From contig NZ_CBDAQN010000003.1 in NCBI RefSeq assembly GCF_965199065.1, forward strand, positions 1,178,001 to 1,242,000: a DNA stretch of 64,000 nucleotides, given 5' to 3'. Source of the DNA: Acidisoma sp965199065. Lineage in GTDB: Bacteria; Pseudomonadota; Alphaproteobacteria; Acetobacterales; Acetobacteraceae. Shown here one piece after another: positions 44,662 to 51,963 of this stretch. The position numbers and the translations under genes were made by a program. Positions within the stretch are counted from its first letter, which is position 1. Every line of letters starts with the position of its first letter. A model generated the notes under the pieces. That model ran no database searches. It was not told the DNA's origin and saw nothing but the letters and a program-made list of their open reading frames with translations.

Positions 44662-46637
44662 GGCTGCTGCACGCCATTGCCCTGCTTGGTGGCGCGGGGG
44701 CGGGATTGGCCGCCGCATTATGGCTGGTGGGCCGCCTTGATCCGGCGCCCATGCCGCGTGCCGATGCCTGGGGCACCGAGATCCGGGATCGTTCGGGCGC
44801 TCTGCTGGGTCTCGCCCCCGCGCCGGGCGGCGTCTGGCGGTTCCAGACCAACCCGGCCGAGGTGTCGCACCTGCTCACACAGCTGCTGGTGGCGGTCGAG
44901 GACCAGCGTTTCGGGCGCGACCCCGGCATCGACCCGCCCGCCATCCTGCGCGCGGCGGCGCAATGGGCGCGGTCAGGTCATGTCGTCTCGGGCGGCTCGA
45001 CGCTCACGATGCAGGTCGCCAAGCTGCTCGATCCGCGACCACGCAGCCTTCCGGCCAAGGCGCTGGAGGCCGCGCGCGCGGTCGACCTCTGGAGCCGTCT
45101 GCCACCGGATCGCATCCTGGGGCTGTGGCTGTCGCTGGCGCCCTTCGGCGGCAACCTCGTCGGCGTCGAGGCCGCCTCATGGGCCTATTTCGGCAAGCCG
45201 CCCGGTGAGCTGGACGCGGCCGCGTCAGCGTTGCTCGTCGCCCTCCCGCGCCGCCCGGAGGCGCTGCGCCCCGACCGCCACCCGGCCGCCGCTCGCCGGG
45301 TGCGCGACCGCATCCTGCGCCTCGCCGAGCAGCGCGGGCTGCTGACGCCCGCCGAAACCGAGGCGGCGCTGGCCGAGCCGGTGCCAACCGCACGCCTGCC
45401 AATGCCGCGCGTCGTGCCGCAGCTTCTCGCCGGCATCCATCATCCGCCGGTCTTCGCCACCACGCTCGACGCCGGAACGCAGTCGGCTTTGACGGCGCTC
45501 GCCCGCGGGACGCTTGGCAGGTTGCCGCCGCATGTGGCGCTGGCGGTCATGATCGCCGACCTGCCGAGCCGCCATGTGCGTGCGGTCTGGGCGGGCGACT
45601 GGGGTGACGGCGCGCGTGCCGGTTCCGTCGACCTCACCCGCGCCTTGCGGAGCCCCGGTTCCGCGCTGAAACCCTTCCTCTACGGCCTCGCCTTCTCGGA
45701 TGGTCTGGCGGGTCCCGACACCCTGCTCGCGGACGGGCCGGAGAACTTCGGCGGCTACACGCCGGAGGACTTCACCAACCGCTTTGCCGGCCGCGTCACC
45801 GCCACGGAGGCGTTGCAGCGATCGCTCAACCTGCCGGCGGTGGGGTTGCTGGCCCGCTACGGGGCGCTGCGTTTCGCGGCGGCGCTGGCGGCGGCGGGGG
45901 AACCGTTGCGCCTGCCACCGGGGGCGGAGCCGTCGCTTCCCATCATCCTCGGCGGTGGCGGGCAGACGCTGCGCGGCCTGATGGCGCTCTATGCGGGATT
46001 GGCGACCGACGGCCGCGTCGTGCCGGTCACGCTGCAGCCGGGGCCTTCCAACTCGGGCTTGCCCATGCTGACCCCGGAAGCGGCGCAGACCATCGCCGCG
46101 ATCCTGACCCGGCCGCTGCCGGGTGGCGGACCCGCCGAGGGCATCGCGTGGAAGACCGGCACCAGTTGGGGCGACCGTGACAACTGGGCGATGGGGTTCG
46201 ACCGCGCGCATGTCGTCGGCGTCTGGGTGGGGCGGCCGGACGGCACGGCGATGGATGGCGGCTCGGCCTCGGATCACGCCTTGCCGGTGCTCGCCGGGGT
46301 CTTCGGGCTGCTGCCCCCGGCGCCAGTGGCCAGCCGCGAGACCACGACCGCGACGCTACAACCACTCTCGCTGCGCGTCGCGCCGGATGCCGATCCCTTG
46401 CGGCTGCTGTTTCCGCCTCAGGGCGCGGTGATCGCGGGCATGGGGTCGCTCGACCTCCGCGCGATGGGCGGCGCGCGCCCGCTGAGCTTCCTGGTCGATG
46501 GCGCGCCGGTCCCGTCGCTGCCGCCGCTGCGCGACACGGAGTGGACCCCGCCGGGGCCGGGCTTCTATCGGGTGACGGTGCTCGATGCCGGGGGCGCCGC
46601 CGTTCATGCAGCCATCCGGGTGGAGAACCAACCCTAG
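44658..46637 (+). CDS. pbpC: Penicillin-binding protein 1C
   Basis: A 659-residue bifunctional peptidoglycan synthase. One membrane segment (about 4-25) anchors it. The glycosyltransferase domain has catalytic Glu81 in AVEDQRFGRDPG and SGGSTLTMQVAKLL (111-124). The transpeptidase domain has S335-A-L-K338, S389-L-N391 and K499-T-G501. A C-terminal BiPBP_C domain follows from about 570. It starts with GTG, overlapping the alpha-2-macroglobulin stop (GTGA). With its partner it would repair walls breached by proteases or invaders in the periplasm. Confidence 0.95.
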   Translation: MRLLHAIALLGGAGAGLAAALWLVGRLDPAPMPRADAWGTEIRDRSGALLGLAPAPGGVWRFQTNPAEVSHLLTQLLVAVEDQRFGRDPGIDPPAILRAAAQWARSGHVVSGGSTLTMQVAKLLDPRPRSLPAKALEAARAVDLWSRLPPDRILGLWLSLAPFGGNLVGVEAASWAYFGKPPGELDAAASALLVALPRRPEALRPDRHPAAARRVRDRILRLAEQRGLLTPAETEAALAEPVPTARLPMPRVVPQLLAGIHHPPVFATTLDAGTQSALTALARGTLGRLPPHVALAVMIADLPSRHVRAVWAGDWGDGARAGSVDLTRALRSPGSALKPFLYGLAFSDGLAGPDTLLADGPENFGGYTPEDFTNRFAGRVTATEALQRSLNLPAVGLLARYGALRFAAALAAAGEPLRLPPGAEPSLPIILGGGGQTLRGLMALYAGLATDGRVVPVTLQPGPSNSGLPMLTPEAAQTIAAILTRPLPGGGPAEGIAWKTGTSWGDRDNWAMGFDRAHVVGVWVGRPDGTAMDGGSASDHALPVLAGVFGLLPPAPVASRETTTATLQPLSLRVAPDADPLRLLFPPQGAVIAGMGSLDLRAMGGARPLSFLVDGAPVPSLPPLRDTEWTPPGPGFYRVTVLDAGGAAVHAAIRVENQP

Positions 46638-47443
46638 CCGAAGCGGAAACCGGAGAGCGCCTTGCCAAGCACGCGGTCGGCGTAGACGTGGCGGGCCGGA
46701 TCCGCGCCCGCCGCGCCCGCCGCCACCATCAGCGGAATGAGGTGCTCCTCCTGCGGGTGGCACAGACGAGCGGCGGGCGCACTCTCCCAGGCGATCAGAG
46801 CCTGGTCGCGCTCGGCAGGGTCAGGTTCGCAAACCGCCTCCGTGAGCCAGCCGTCGAATGCCTCGGAGGCCGCGGTCGCGCGCGGGTCGTCCGAGAAAAA
46901 GCCGCGGAGGTTGTGGTAGCTCATGCCGGTGGCGAGGATGAGCACGCCATCCTCCCGCAACGGGGCCAGGGCGCGCCCGATCGCGATATGCGCCGCCGGG
47001 TCGAGATCGCGCCGCACCGAAAGCTCCACGACCGGAATCTTCGCATCGGGGAAGGCCACCATGAAGGGGATGAAGACCCCGTGGTCGAAGCCGCGCTCGG
47101 CGTCCTCGGTGGTCGGAAACCCTGCGGCCCGCAGCAGCGCCGCCACCTCTGCGGCCAGCGCCGGAGAGCCGGGCGCGGGATACTTCAGGTGATAGGTGCT
47201 CTCCGGGAAGCCGTGATAGTCGTAGAGGAGCGGCGGGTTGGAGCCTGCCGTGACCCGCAGGTCATCCGTCTCCCAATGGCCGGTCACCGCCAGGATGGCG
47301 CGAGGCGTCTCCCCCACATCGGCGGGCAGACTGCGAAGGAACGCCGCCATCCGGTCCCAGGTGCCGGGCGGCCCCATCGGCGGGTCCATGAAGAAGCACG
47401 GGCCGCCGCCATGCGGCGCGAAATAGGTGGGGAGCGTGCTCAT
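46634..47443 (-). CDS. LigB-type extradiol dioxygenase (DODA/YgiD-like)
   Basis: A 269-residue class III ring-cleaving dioxygenase related to 4,5-DOPA dioxygenase. Metal ligands are visible in YFAPHGGGPCFFM, AVTGHWETDD and ERGFDHGVFIPFMVAF, with ATGMSYHNLRGFF and LCHPQEEHLIPLMVAAGAAG later. The substrate may be a catechol-like or quinone-derived compound. Its ATG overlaps the stop of a YceI gene (ATGA, 47440-47443), making it the last gene of the azoR-yceI-b561-yceI operon. Its stop overlaps the convergent pbpC stop in CTAG. Confidence 0.88.
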   Translation of the reverse strand: MSTLPTYFAPHGGGPCFFMDPPMGPPGTWDRMAAFLRSLPADVGETPRAILAVTGHWETDDLRVTAGSNPPLLYDYHGFPESTYHLKYPAPGSPALAAEVAALLRAAGFPTTEDAERGFDHGVFIPFMVAFPDAKIPVVELSVRRDLDPAAHIAIGRALAPLREDGVLILATGMSYHNLRGFFSDDPRATAASEAFDGWLTEAVCEPDPAERDQALIAWESAPAARLCHPQEEHLIPLMVAAGAAGADPARHVYADRVLGKALSGFRFG

Positions 47444-48006
47444 GGCCCCGTCTTCTTCGCGATGATGTCGAAGGACACCGAAACCTGAAGCGCCACATAC
47501 TGCGCCGTGCTCCAGGCGCCTTGGCCGACGCCGTAATCGGTGCGGATGAGCTGCACCGTGCCGTTCGCCTTCGCCGTGTCGCCCGTGATCGCGAGCGTGA
47601 ATGGCAGCCTGACCGGCTTGGTGACCCCGCGAATGGTCAGCGTCCCCACCGCCTCATACGCCCCGCCGCCGGTCGCCTTGAAGGTGGTCGCGACAAAGTG
47701 CGCCTGCGGATACTTGCCGGTCGCGAACCAGTCGGAGTCCGGCAACGCGCCATCCTTCTGCTGATCGCCGGTCGTCGCACTGCCCATCCCGATCGTCACA
47801 TCCGCATGGCCCGCAGCCGGCGCGGCCGGGTCGAATACGATGGCGCCGGAGAACTTGCCGAAGCGGCCGCTGAAGGCCGAGCCGTTCTCGCTTCCGGTAA
47901 ATCCCAGATGGCTTCTGGCCGTGTCGATGGTCCAGGTCGCGGCCTCAGCGGATGCGGACATACCCGCAAGCATGGCCGCGCCAACAATGAAATAACGAAG
48001 CGTCAT
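47440..48006 (-). CDS. YceI-family periplasmic protein, copy 2 of operon
   Basis: A 188-residue protein with a signal peptide (YFIVGAAMLAGMSASAEA) and a YceI lipocalin-like fold (TWTIDTARSHLGFTGSENGS, FSGRFGKFSGAIVFDP, GTLTIRGVTKPVRLPFTLA). YceI proteins bind isoprenoid quinones or lipids in the periplasm and often sit beside cytochrome b561, as here. I start at 48006; the upstream frame continues only as an alternative frame of the b561 gene. It overlaps the dioxygenase start. Confidence 0.88.
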   Translation of the reverse strand: MTLRYFIVGAAMLAGMSASAEAATWTIDTARSHLGFTGSENGSAFSGRFGKFSGAIVFDPAAPAAGHADVTIGMGSATTGDQQKDGALPDSDWFATGKYPQAHFVATTFKATGGGAYEAVGTLTIRGVTKPVRLPFTLAITGDTAKANGTVQLIRTDYGVGQGAWSTAQYVALQVSVSFDIIAKKTGP

Positions 48007-48029
48007 GATAGGCTCCCAGGCGCAGTCAT

Positions 48030-48067
48030 AAAAAAGAAGCGCTCGTTCTTTTTTGAAAAAAAGAACC
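48030..48067. promoter_or_regulatory. Two mutually exclusive A/T stem-loops
   Basis: AAAAAAGAA (48030-48038) can pair with TTCTTTTTT (48046-48054); the same middle arm can instead pair with AAAAAAGAAC (48058-48067). The three-arm layout in the gap between b561 and the second YceI gene allows two alternative folds on either strand. The right-hand hairpin is part of the dispersed repeat. Confidence 0.45.
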
Positions 48068-48082
48068 AAAAAACTTTTGCCG
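48045..48082. repeat. Palindromic dispersed repeat, copy 2
   Basis: GTTCTTTTTT and AAAAAAGAAC form a 10-bp stem, followed by CAAAAAACTTTTGCCGC. Copy 1 at 2835-2872 has the same stem and the tail CGAAAACTTTTGCGGC. Both are in plus orientation, but here the flanking genes are on the minus strand, so the element is inserted within an operon. Confidence 0.7.
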
Positions 48083-48083
48083 C

Positions 48084-48674
48084 TTAAAGGCGAAGGCCCG
48101 GGATCATGCGCCCCAGGATGCCATCGCGCTTGATGAAATGATGACGCAGCCCGGCACCGATATGAACGGCCAGGAGTGCGATCAAGATCCAGGCGCCGTA
48201 GGCATGAACCCACGCCAGCACATGGCTCACCGCGGCCTTGTCGGCGAGCGTCGGCAGGATCGGCAGGTCGGGCCAGGGCACAAGCCCATAGAGAACCGTC
48301 GGCAGGTTGAACGGCGATGACGAGACAACCGCCCAGCCGACGAGCGGCATGCCGATCATGAACACATAAAGCAGCCAGTGCAGCCCATGAGCGGCGCCCT
48401 TCTCCGCCGCCGGCAGCTCGCGCGGCAACGGCGGCGGACGATGGCTCAGGCGCCACGCCAGGCGCAGCACGGCGAGCAGCAGCACCGTGATGCCGATCGA
48501 CTTGTGCAGCTGGTAGAGCTTGAACACTTCCATCTGCGGCAGCCGGGCGCTGAGCTGCGTCATGACCAACCCGATCACGATGAGCGCCGCGATGCCCGCC
48601 GCGATCAGCCAATGCAGCAGGATGGCGATGGCCGTGTAACGCGCCGGCCTCTCGGCATACCCGTAAGCGGACAT
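48084..48674 (-). CDS. Cytochrome b561
   Basis: A 196-residue inner-membrane dihaem cytochrome of the bacterial b561 (CybB) family with four membrane segments. It starts RYTAIAILLHWLIAAGIAAL, with the first histidine ligand in LLHWL. YQLHKSIGITVLLLAVLRLA carries another, and VHAYGAWILIALLAVHIGAG and LRHHFIKRDGILGRM end the protein. It probably moves electrons between quinol and superoxide or a periplasmic partner. AGGGGGTAAGG precedes the ATG. It lies between two YceI genes. Confidence 0.9.
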   Translation of the reverse strand: MSAYGYAERPARYTAIAILLHWLIAAGIAALIVIGLVMTQLSARLPQMEVFKLYQLHKSIGITVLLLAVLRLAWRLSHRPPPLPRELPAAEKGAAHGLHWLLYVFMIGMPLVGWAVVSSSPFNLPTVLYGLVPWPDLPILPTLADKAAVSHVLAWVHAYGAWILIALLAVHIGAGLRHHFIKRDGILGRMIPGLRL

Positions 48675-48702
48675 CGCCTTACCCCCTGCTGGTCCGGCCG
48701 GC

Positions 48703-49323
48703 CTAGTTCGCCTGCTCGAAGGCGCCGCTCAGCATCAGACCCACCTTGTCGCCGATCAGCGGCTCATAGGTCTTCACGCCCCAGTCGGCGCGGGACAGCG
48801 AGCCCGTGGCATCGAAGCCGATCGTGTATTTCTTGTCGAGCGGGTTCACGCCGCCGCCGTTGAAATGCGCGACCAGGGTCACCGGATGCGTGACGCCGTG
48901 GAAAGTGAGATCACCCATGATCTCGCCCCTGTTGTGCCCAAGCAACACGATTTTGGTCGATTTGAAGGTGATCGTCGGGTAGGTCGCGGCGTTGAACCAC
49001 ATGGCGCCCTTCAGCTCGCCATCGAGCTTTGCGTTCGTGGTCGAGATGCTGTCGGTCGGGAAGCTGATGGAGAGCGCGCTCGTCGTGAGCGCCTTCGGGT
49101 CGAAGGTGAGCGTGCCGCTGGCGCCGGTGAAGTTGCCATACCACGTGGTGAAACCCATGTGAGATACGTCGAACACGATGCGCGTGTGGGTGGGCTCGAC
49201 GTTGTAGGTGCCGCCCGGCACCTTCGATGCCAGTGTGGTGGAAACCTGGGCGGAAGCCGGCGCCAACGCGGCGGCGAGCAGTCCGGCGGCGACAGTCGCG
49301 CCCAAGTATATTGAACGGATCAT
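48703..49323 (-). CDS. YceI-family periplasmic protein, copy 1 of operon
   Basis: A 206-residue protein with a signal peptide (LGATVAAGLLAAALAPASAQ) and the YceI fold (GTYNVEPTHTRIVFDVSHMG, GNFTGASGTLTFDPKAL, GDLTFHGVTHPVTLVAHFNG, ADWGVKTYEPLIGDKVGLML). It is only distantly similar to the second YceI protein of the operon, so they likely bind different lipids or quinones. I start at MIRSIYLG (49323). Follows azoR by 43 nt. Confidence 0.88.
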   Translation of the reverse strand: MIRSIYLGATVAAGLLAAALAPASAQVSTTLASKVPGGTYNVEPTHTRIVFDVSHMGFTTWYGNFTGASGTLTFDPKALTTSALSISFPTDSISTTNAKLDGELKGAMWFNAATYPTITFKSTKIVLLGHNRGEIMGDLTFHGVTHPVTLVAHFNGGGVNPLDKKYTIGFDATGSLSRADWGVKTYEPLIGDKVGLMLSGAFEQAN

Positions 49324-49366
49324 GAAAAGCATCCTGTTGTGTGAGCGTCGGTAGAGGGGCGTTCAG

Positions 49367-49978
49367 TTAAACGGCGAGCGCCGCTGTCCGGGCATGGGCA
49401 TCGGCCTTTGCCTTGGCGGCAGACTCTTCGCCCAGTGCCAGGCCTTCGGCGCGAATGACGGTCACGTCGGTGATGCCGATGAAGCCCAGGATCGCGCGGA
49501 GGTAAGTCTCCTGGAAGTCGTACGGCTTGTAGGGACCGTTCGAGTAGACGCCGCCGGCGGCGAGGAACAGCACAGCCTTCTTGCCGGTGACCAGGCCGCT
49601 GGGACCTTCCGCCGTGTAATGGAATGTCCGGCCGGCGCGGACAACGTGGTCGATCCACGCCTTCAGCGCCGACGGGATGCTGAAGTTATACATCGGCACG
49701 CCGATCACGATGAGCGAGGCCGCCATCATCTCGTCCACCAGCGTGTTCGACAGGGCGAGCGCCGCCTTCTGCGCTTCGGTCAGAGCCTCGGGCTTGCCGA
49801 AAAAGCCGCCGAGAAGATCGACGCCGAGGTGCGGAATGGGGGACGAGACCAGGTCGCGCTCCGTGACGGTCGTGTCCGGGTGGGTCGCCTTGTAGTCGTT
49901 CACATAGGTTTCCGAAAGATCGCGGCTGACGGAGCTGGCAAGGTTCGAGCTGCTCTGGATCAGAAGGATATGGGTCAT
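49367..49978 (-). CDS. azoR: FMN-dependent NADH-azoreductase
   Basis: A 203-residue flavodoxin-like quinone/azo reductase. ILLIQSSSNLASSVSRDLSE binds the FMN phosphate, PMYNFSIPSALKAWIDHVVR is the family's conserved active-site block, and LFLAAGGVYSNGP follows. The usual physiological role is two-electron quinone reduction. It is first in the operon read leftward and divergent from a LysR-type regulator, an arrangement typical of quinone- or electrophile-induced control. Confidence 0.92.
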   Translation of the reverse strand: MTHILLIQSSSNLASSVSRDLSETYVNDYKATHPDTTVTERDLVSSPIPHLGVDLLGGFFGKPEALTEAQKAALALSNTLVDEMMAASLIVIGVPMYNFSIPSALKAWIDHVVRAGRTFHYTAEGPSGLVTGKKAVLFLAAGGVYSNGPYKPYDFQETYLRAILGFIGITDVTVIRAEGLALGEESAAKAKADAHARTAALAV

Positions 49979-50057
49979 GGACCGTCCCTGGTTCGTGGAT
50001 GCCGTGAAGTAGAACGGTAAAGCGAACGAAGAAACCCGTTAAAAAACGTCGAACACC

Positions 50058-50072
50058 ATCGTGAGATCAGAT
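50058..50072. promoter_or_regulatory. Possible LysR box (ATC-N9-GAT)
   Basis: ATCGTGAGATCAGAT lies 13 nt before the LysR gene start in the 107-bp gap shared with azoR. It fits the T-N11-A, ATC-N9-GAT form of LysR-type sites. A longer but weak inverted repeat, AACGG (50013-50017) and CCGTT (50036-50040), lies closer to azoR. Confidence 0.4.
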
Positions 50073-50085
50073 AGAGTTTCTCGCG

Positions 50086-51090
50086 ATGAACCCGAACGGC
50101 CTCACGCTCGACCAGTTCCTGGTCTTCACCTCCGTCGCGGACGAGGGCAGCTTTTCCGGCGCCGCCCGGCGCATGAACCGCGCGCAATCGGCGGTGACCT
50201 ATGCCATTCAGAGGCTCGAGGACCAGCTTGGCGTCCTCCTGTTCGACCGGTCCGGCTACCGGCCAGTGCTCACCGAGGCCGGCGCCGCTCTGCTGCCGCG
50301 CGCCATCCGTATCATCGGCGAGGTCGAGGACTTCGCGGATCAGGCCCACGGCATCACCCAGGGGCTGGAGCCGGAACTCACGCTCGTCGTCGACGCCATG
50401 TTCCCGATGCCGCGCATCGTCGATGCGTTGCGCGTGTTCCGGGAGCGGTATCCCACGGTGCCGACGCGGATCTACGGCGCATCCCTGGGGTCGACCGTGA
50501 ACCTCGTGCTGGACGGCACCTGCACCTTCGGGATCGCGTTGACCTTCGCCATCCAGGGCCTCGACCTGAGATCGCACCCGATCGAAACGGTCAGGATGGT
50601 GGCGGTTGCGGCCCCCTGCCATCCGCTGTCGGCGCTCCATCGCCCCATCTCGACCGACGAGTTGCAGCAACATGTGCAACTCGTTCTGACGGATCACTCC
50701 GGCCGCACCGACAAGCGGGACAACGGCGTGCTCTCCCGCCGCAACTGGCGGCTGGGCGATCTCGGGGCCAAACATGCCATGCTGCTGGGGGGCCTCGGCT
50801 GGGGCGGCATGCCACTGCACATGGTGCAGGCGGATCTCGATGCCGGGCGTCTCCGCCGGATCGAACCCGAGGAATGGGGCCGATCCCCGGACGGCGTCGA
50901 ATTGTCGATGTGCCTGATCCACCTCCGCGATCATCTTCTGGGGCCGGCTGCGCGCTGGTTGTCGGAATGGCTGATCTCCGGCAGTCAGGCACCGCCGTAT
51001 TCAGGTTTGGATCAGGAAAGAGAGGCGAGACATGGACATCCGGAACGCGACCGAAGCGGATCTGCCCGCGATCCTCGCCATCACCAATGA
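50086..51090 (+). CDS. LysR-family transcriptional regulator
   Basis: A 334-residue regulator with an N-terminal helix-turn-helix (FSGAARRMNRAQSAVTYAIQ then RLEDQLGVLLFDR) and a periplasmic-binding-like sensor domain, for instance LVVDAMFPMPRIVDALRVF and LGAKHAMLLGGLGWGGMP. It is divergent from azoR and probably controls the azoR-yceI-b561-yceI-dioxygenase operon. The last 20 or so residues (QEREARHGHPERDRSGSARD) look unlike the family and overlap 59 nt of the next gene, so the stop may have been lost by extension. Confidence 0.88.
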   Translation: MNPNGLTLDQFLVFTSVADEGSFSGAARRMNRAQSAVTYAIQRLEDQLGVLLFDRSGYRPVLTEAGAALLPRAIRIIGEVEDFADQAHGITQGLEPELTLVVDAMFPMPRIVDALRVFRERYPTVPTRIYGASLGSTVNLVLDGTCTFGIALTFAIQGLDLRSHPIETVRMVAVAAPCHPLSALHRPISTDELQQHVQLVLTDHSGRTDKRDNGVLSRRNWRLGDLGAKHAMLLGGLGWGGMPLHMVQADLDAGRLRRIEPEEWGRSPDGVELSMCLIHLRDHLLGPAARWLSEWLISGSQAPPYSGLDQEREARHGHPERDRSGSARDPRHHQ

Positions 51091-51535
51091 TGCGATCCTG
51101 AATACGACGTCGAGCTGGAACGTCCACCCGACGACGCTGGAGGCGCGGCGTCAGTGGCTGGCCGAGCGGCAGGCGGCAGGGTTGCCGGTGCTGGTCGGCG
51201 TGATCGGCGGCGATGTCGCGGGCTTCGGCAGCTACGGCAGTTTCCGCGCGTGGGACGGGTACCGGCTGACCGTCGAGCACTCGATCTACGTGGATGCGGC
51301 GTTCAGGAGACGGGGCGTCGGGCGCTTGCTGCTCGCGGGCCTGATCGAGCACGCCACGGAGGCGGGCATGCACGTCATGATGGGTGTGATCTCCGCCGAC
51401 AACGAGATTTCGATCGCGCTCCACGAACAGTTCGGCTTCACCGTCGCCGGCCGCCTCGCCGAGGTCGGGCGCAAGTTCGACCGTTGGCTCGATCTCGTTC
51501 TGATGCAGAAAATGCTGGCGCAACTGGCCGATTGA
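51032..51535 (+). CDS. GNAT acetyltransferase (phosphinothricin-type)
   Basis: A 167-residue N-acetyltransferase of the Pat/YncA group. NATEADLPAILAITNDAILN is the family start, and the acetyl-CoA loop is in RRRGVGRLLLAGLIEHA. VMMGVISADNEISIALHEQF and LAEVGRKFDRWLDLVLMQ complete the fold. Substrates of such enzymes include phosphinothricin, methionine sulfoximine and related amino compounds. AGAGAGG sits before the ATG within the 3' end of the LysR gene, with which it overlaps by 59 nt in another frame. Confidence 0.88.
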   Translation: MDIRNATEADLPAILAITNDAILNTTSSWNVHPTTLEARRQWLAERQAAGLPVLVGVIGGDVAGFGSYGSFRAWDGYRLTVEHSIYVDAAFRRRGVGRLLLAGLIEHATEAGMHVMMGVISADNEISIALHEQFGFTVAGRLAEVGRKFDRWLDLVLMQKMLAQLAD

Positions 51536-51569
51536 ACGCTCGTTGGGGCTTGCGCCGAGACTAGCGACC

Positions 51570-51602
51570 GGCACGCAACGAGTTTGAATATCGTTGCGTG
51601 CC
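51570..51602. other. Perfect 12-bp inverted repeat
   Basis: GGCACGCAACGA (51570-51581) and TCGTTGCGTGCC (51591-51602) are perfect complements around the 9-nt loop GTTTGAATA. It lies 35 nt past the acetyltransferase stop and about 50 nt before the small secreted protein. No T-run follows. It may be a terminator needing a factor, or a control site for the next gene. Confidence 0.6.
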
Positions 51603-51652
51603 TCGGCTAAAGCTGGAATGATCGCCCAATATCAACGACAAGAGGTGATACC

Positions 51653-51949
51653 ATGTCATCCGTTTTGAGCTGGTCGGCCGCTGCTGTGCTCTCGCTCGCG
51701 GCCTTTGCCGCGCCTGCGCGCGCTCAGGTGATGGCGCAGCTTCCATACCCGCATGCGGCGACCTGCGGAGACTTTCACCATCATCGTTCGAACGACACGT
51801 GGTTTCCGAAGGATGAGCTTCAGATCACCTCGTCTTCCGGCACCGTATCGGTATCGCCCGGCCATGCGATCACTCCGGGACACCCCGTCGGAGGCACCGA
51901 TCTCGGCAAATGGCTCGACACCAATTGCCGCAAGTCCAAGGTCTGGTAG
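51653..51949 (+). CDS. Small secreted protein of unknown function
   Basis: A 98-residue hypothetical protein. The signal peptide is WSAAAVLSLAAFAAPARAQ; the mature part of about 72 residues has two cysteines (ATCGDFHHH and DTNCRKSKVW), which could form a disulfide, and a histidine cluster HHH. AGAGGTGAT gives a good ribosome site, so it is probably real. It is preceded by a strong inverted repeat and followed by a convergent MBL gene. Confidence 0.65.
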   Translation: MSSVLSWSAAAVLSLAAFAAPARAQVMAQLPYPHAATCGDFHHHRSNDTWFPKDELQITSSSGTVSVSPGHAITPGHPVGGTDLGKWLDTNCRKSKVW

Positions 51950-51963
51950 GTCCGCCGCTCAGG

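Noticed and set aside
47440..48612. A 390-residue fusion of an unknown domain to YceI
   Set aside because: The first 200 residues are an alternative frame of cytochrome b561. The YceI part has its own ATG at 48006 and a signal peptide, so the fusion is an artefact of an open frame.
50013..50040. Inverted repeat AACGG...CCGTT before azoR as an operator
   Set aside because: Arms are only 5 bp and widely spaced; such pairs occur often by chance. The ATC-N9-GAT site nearer the LysR gene is the better candidate.
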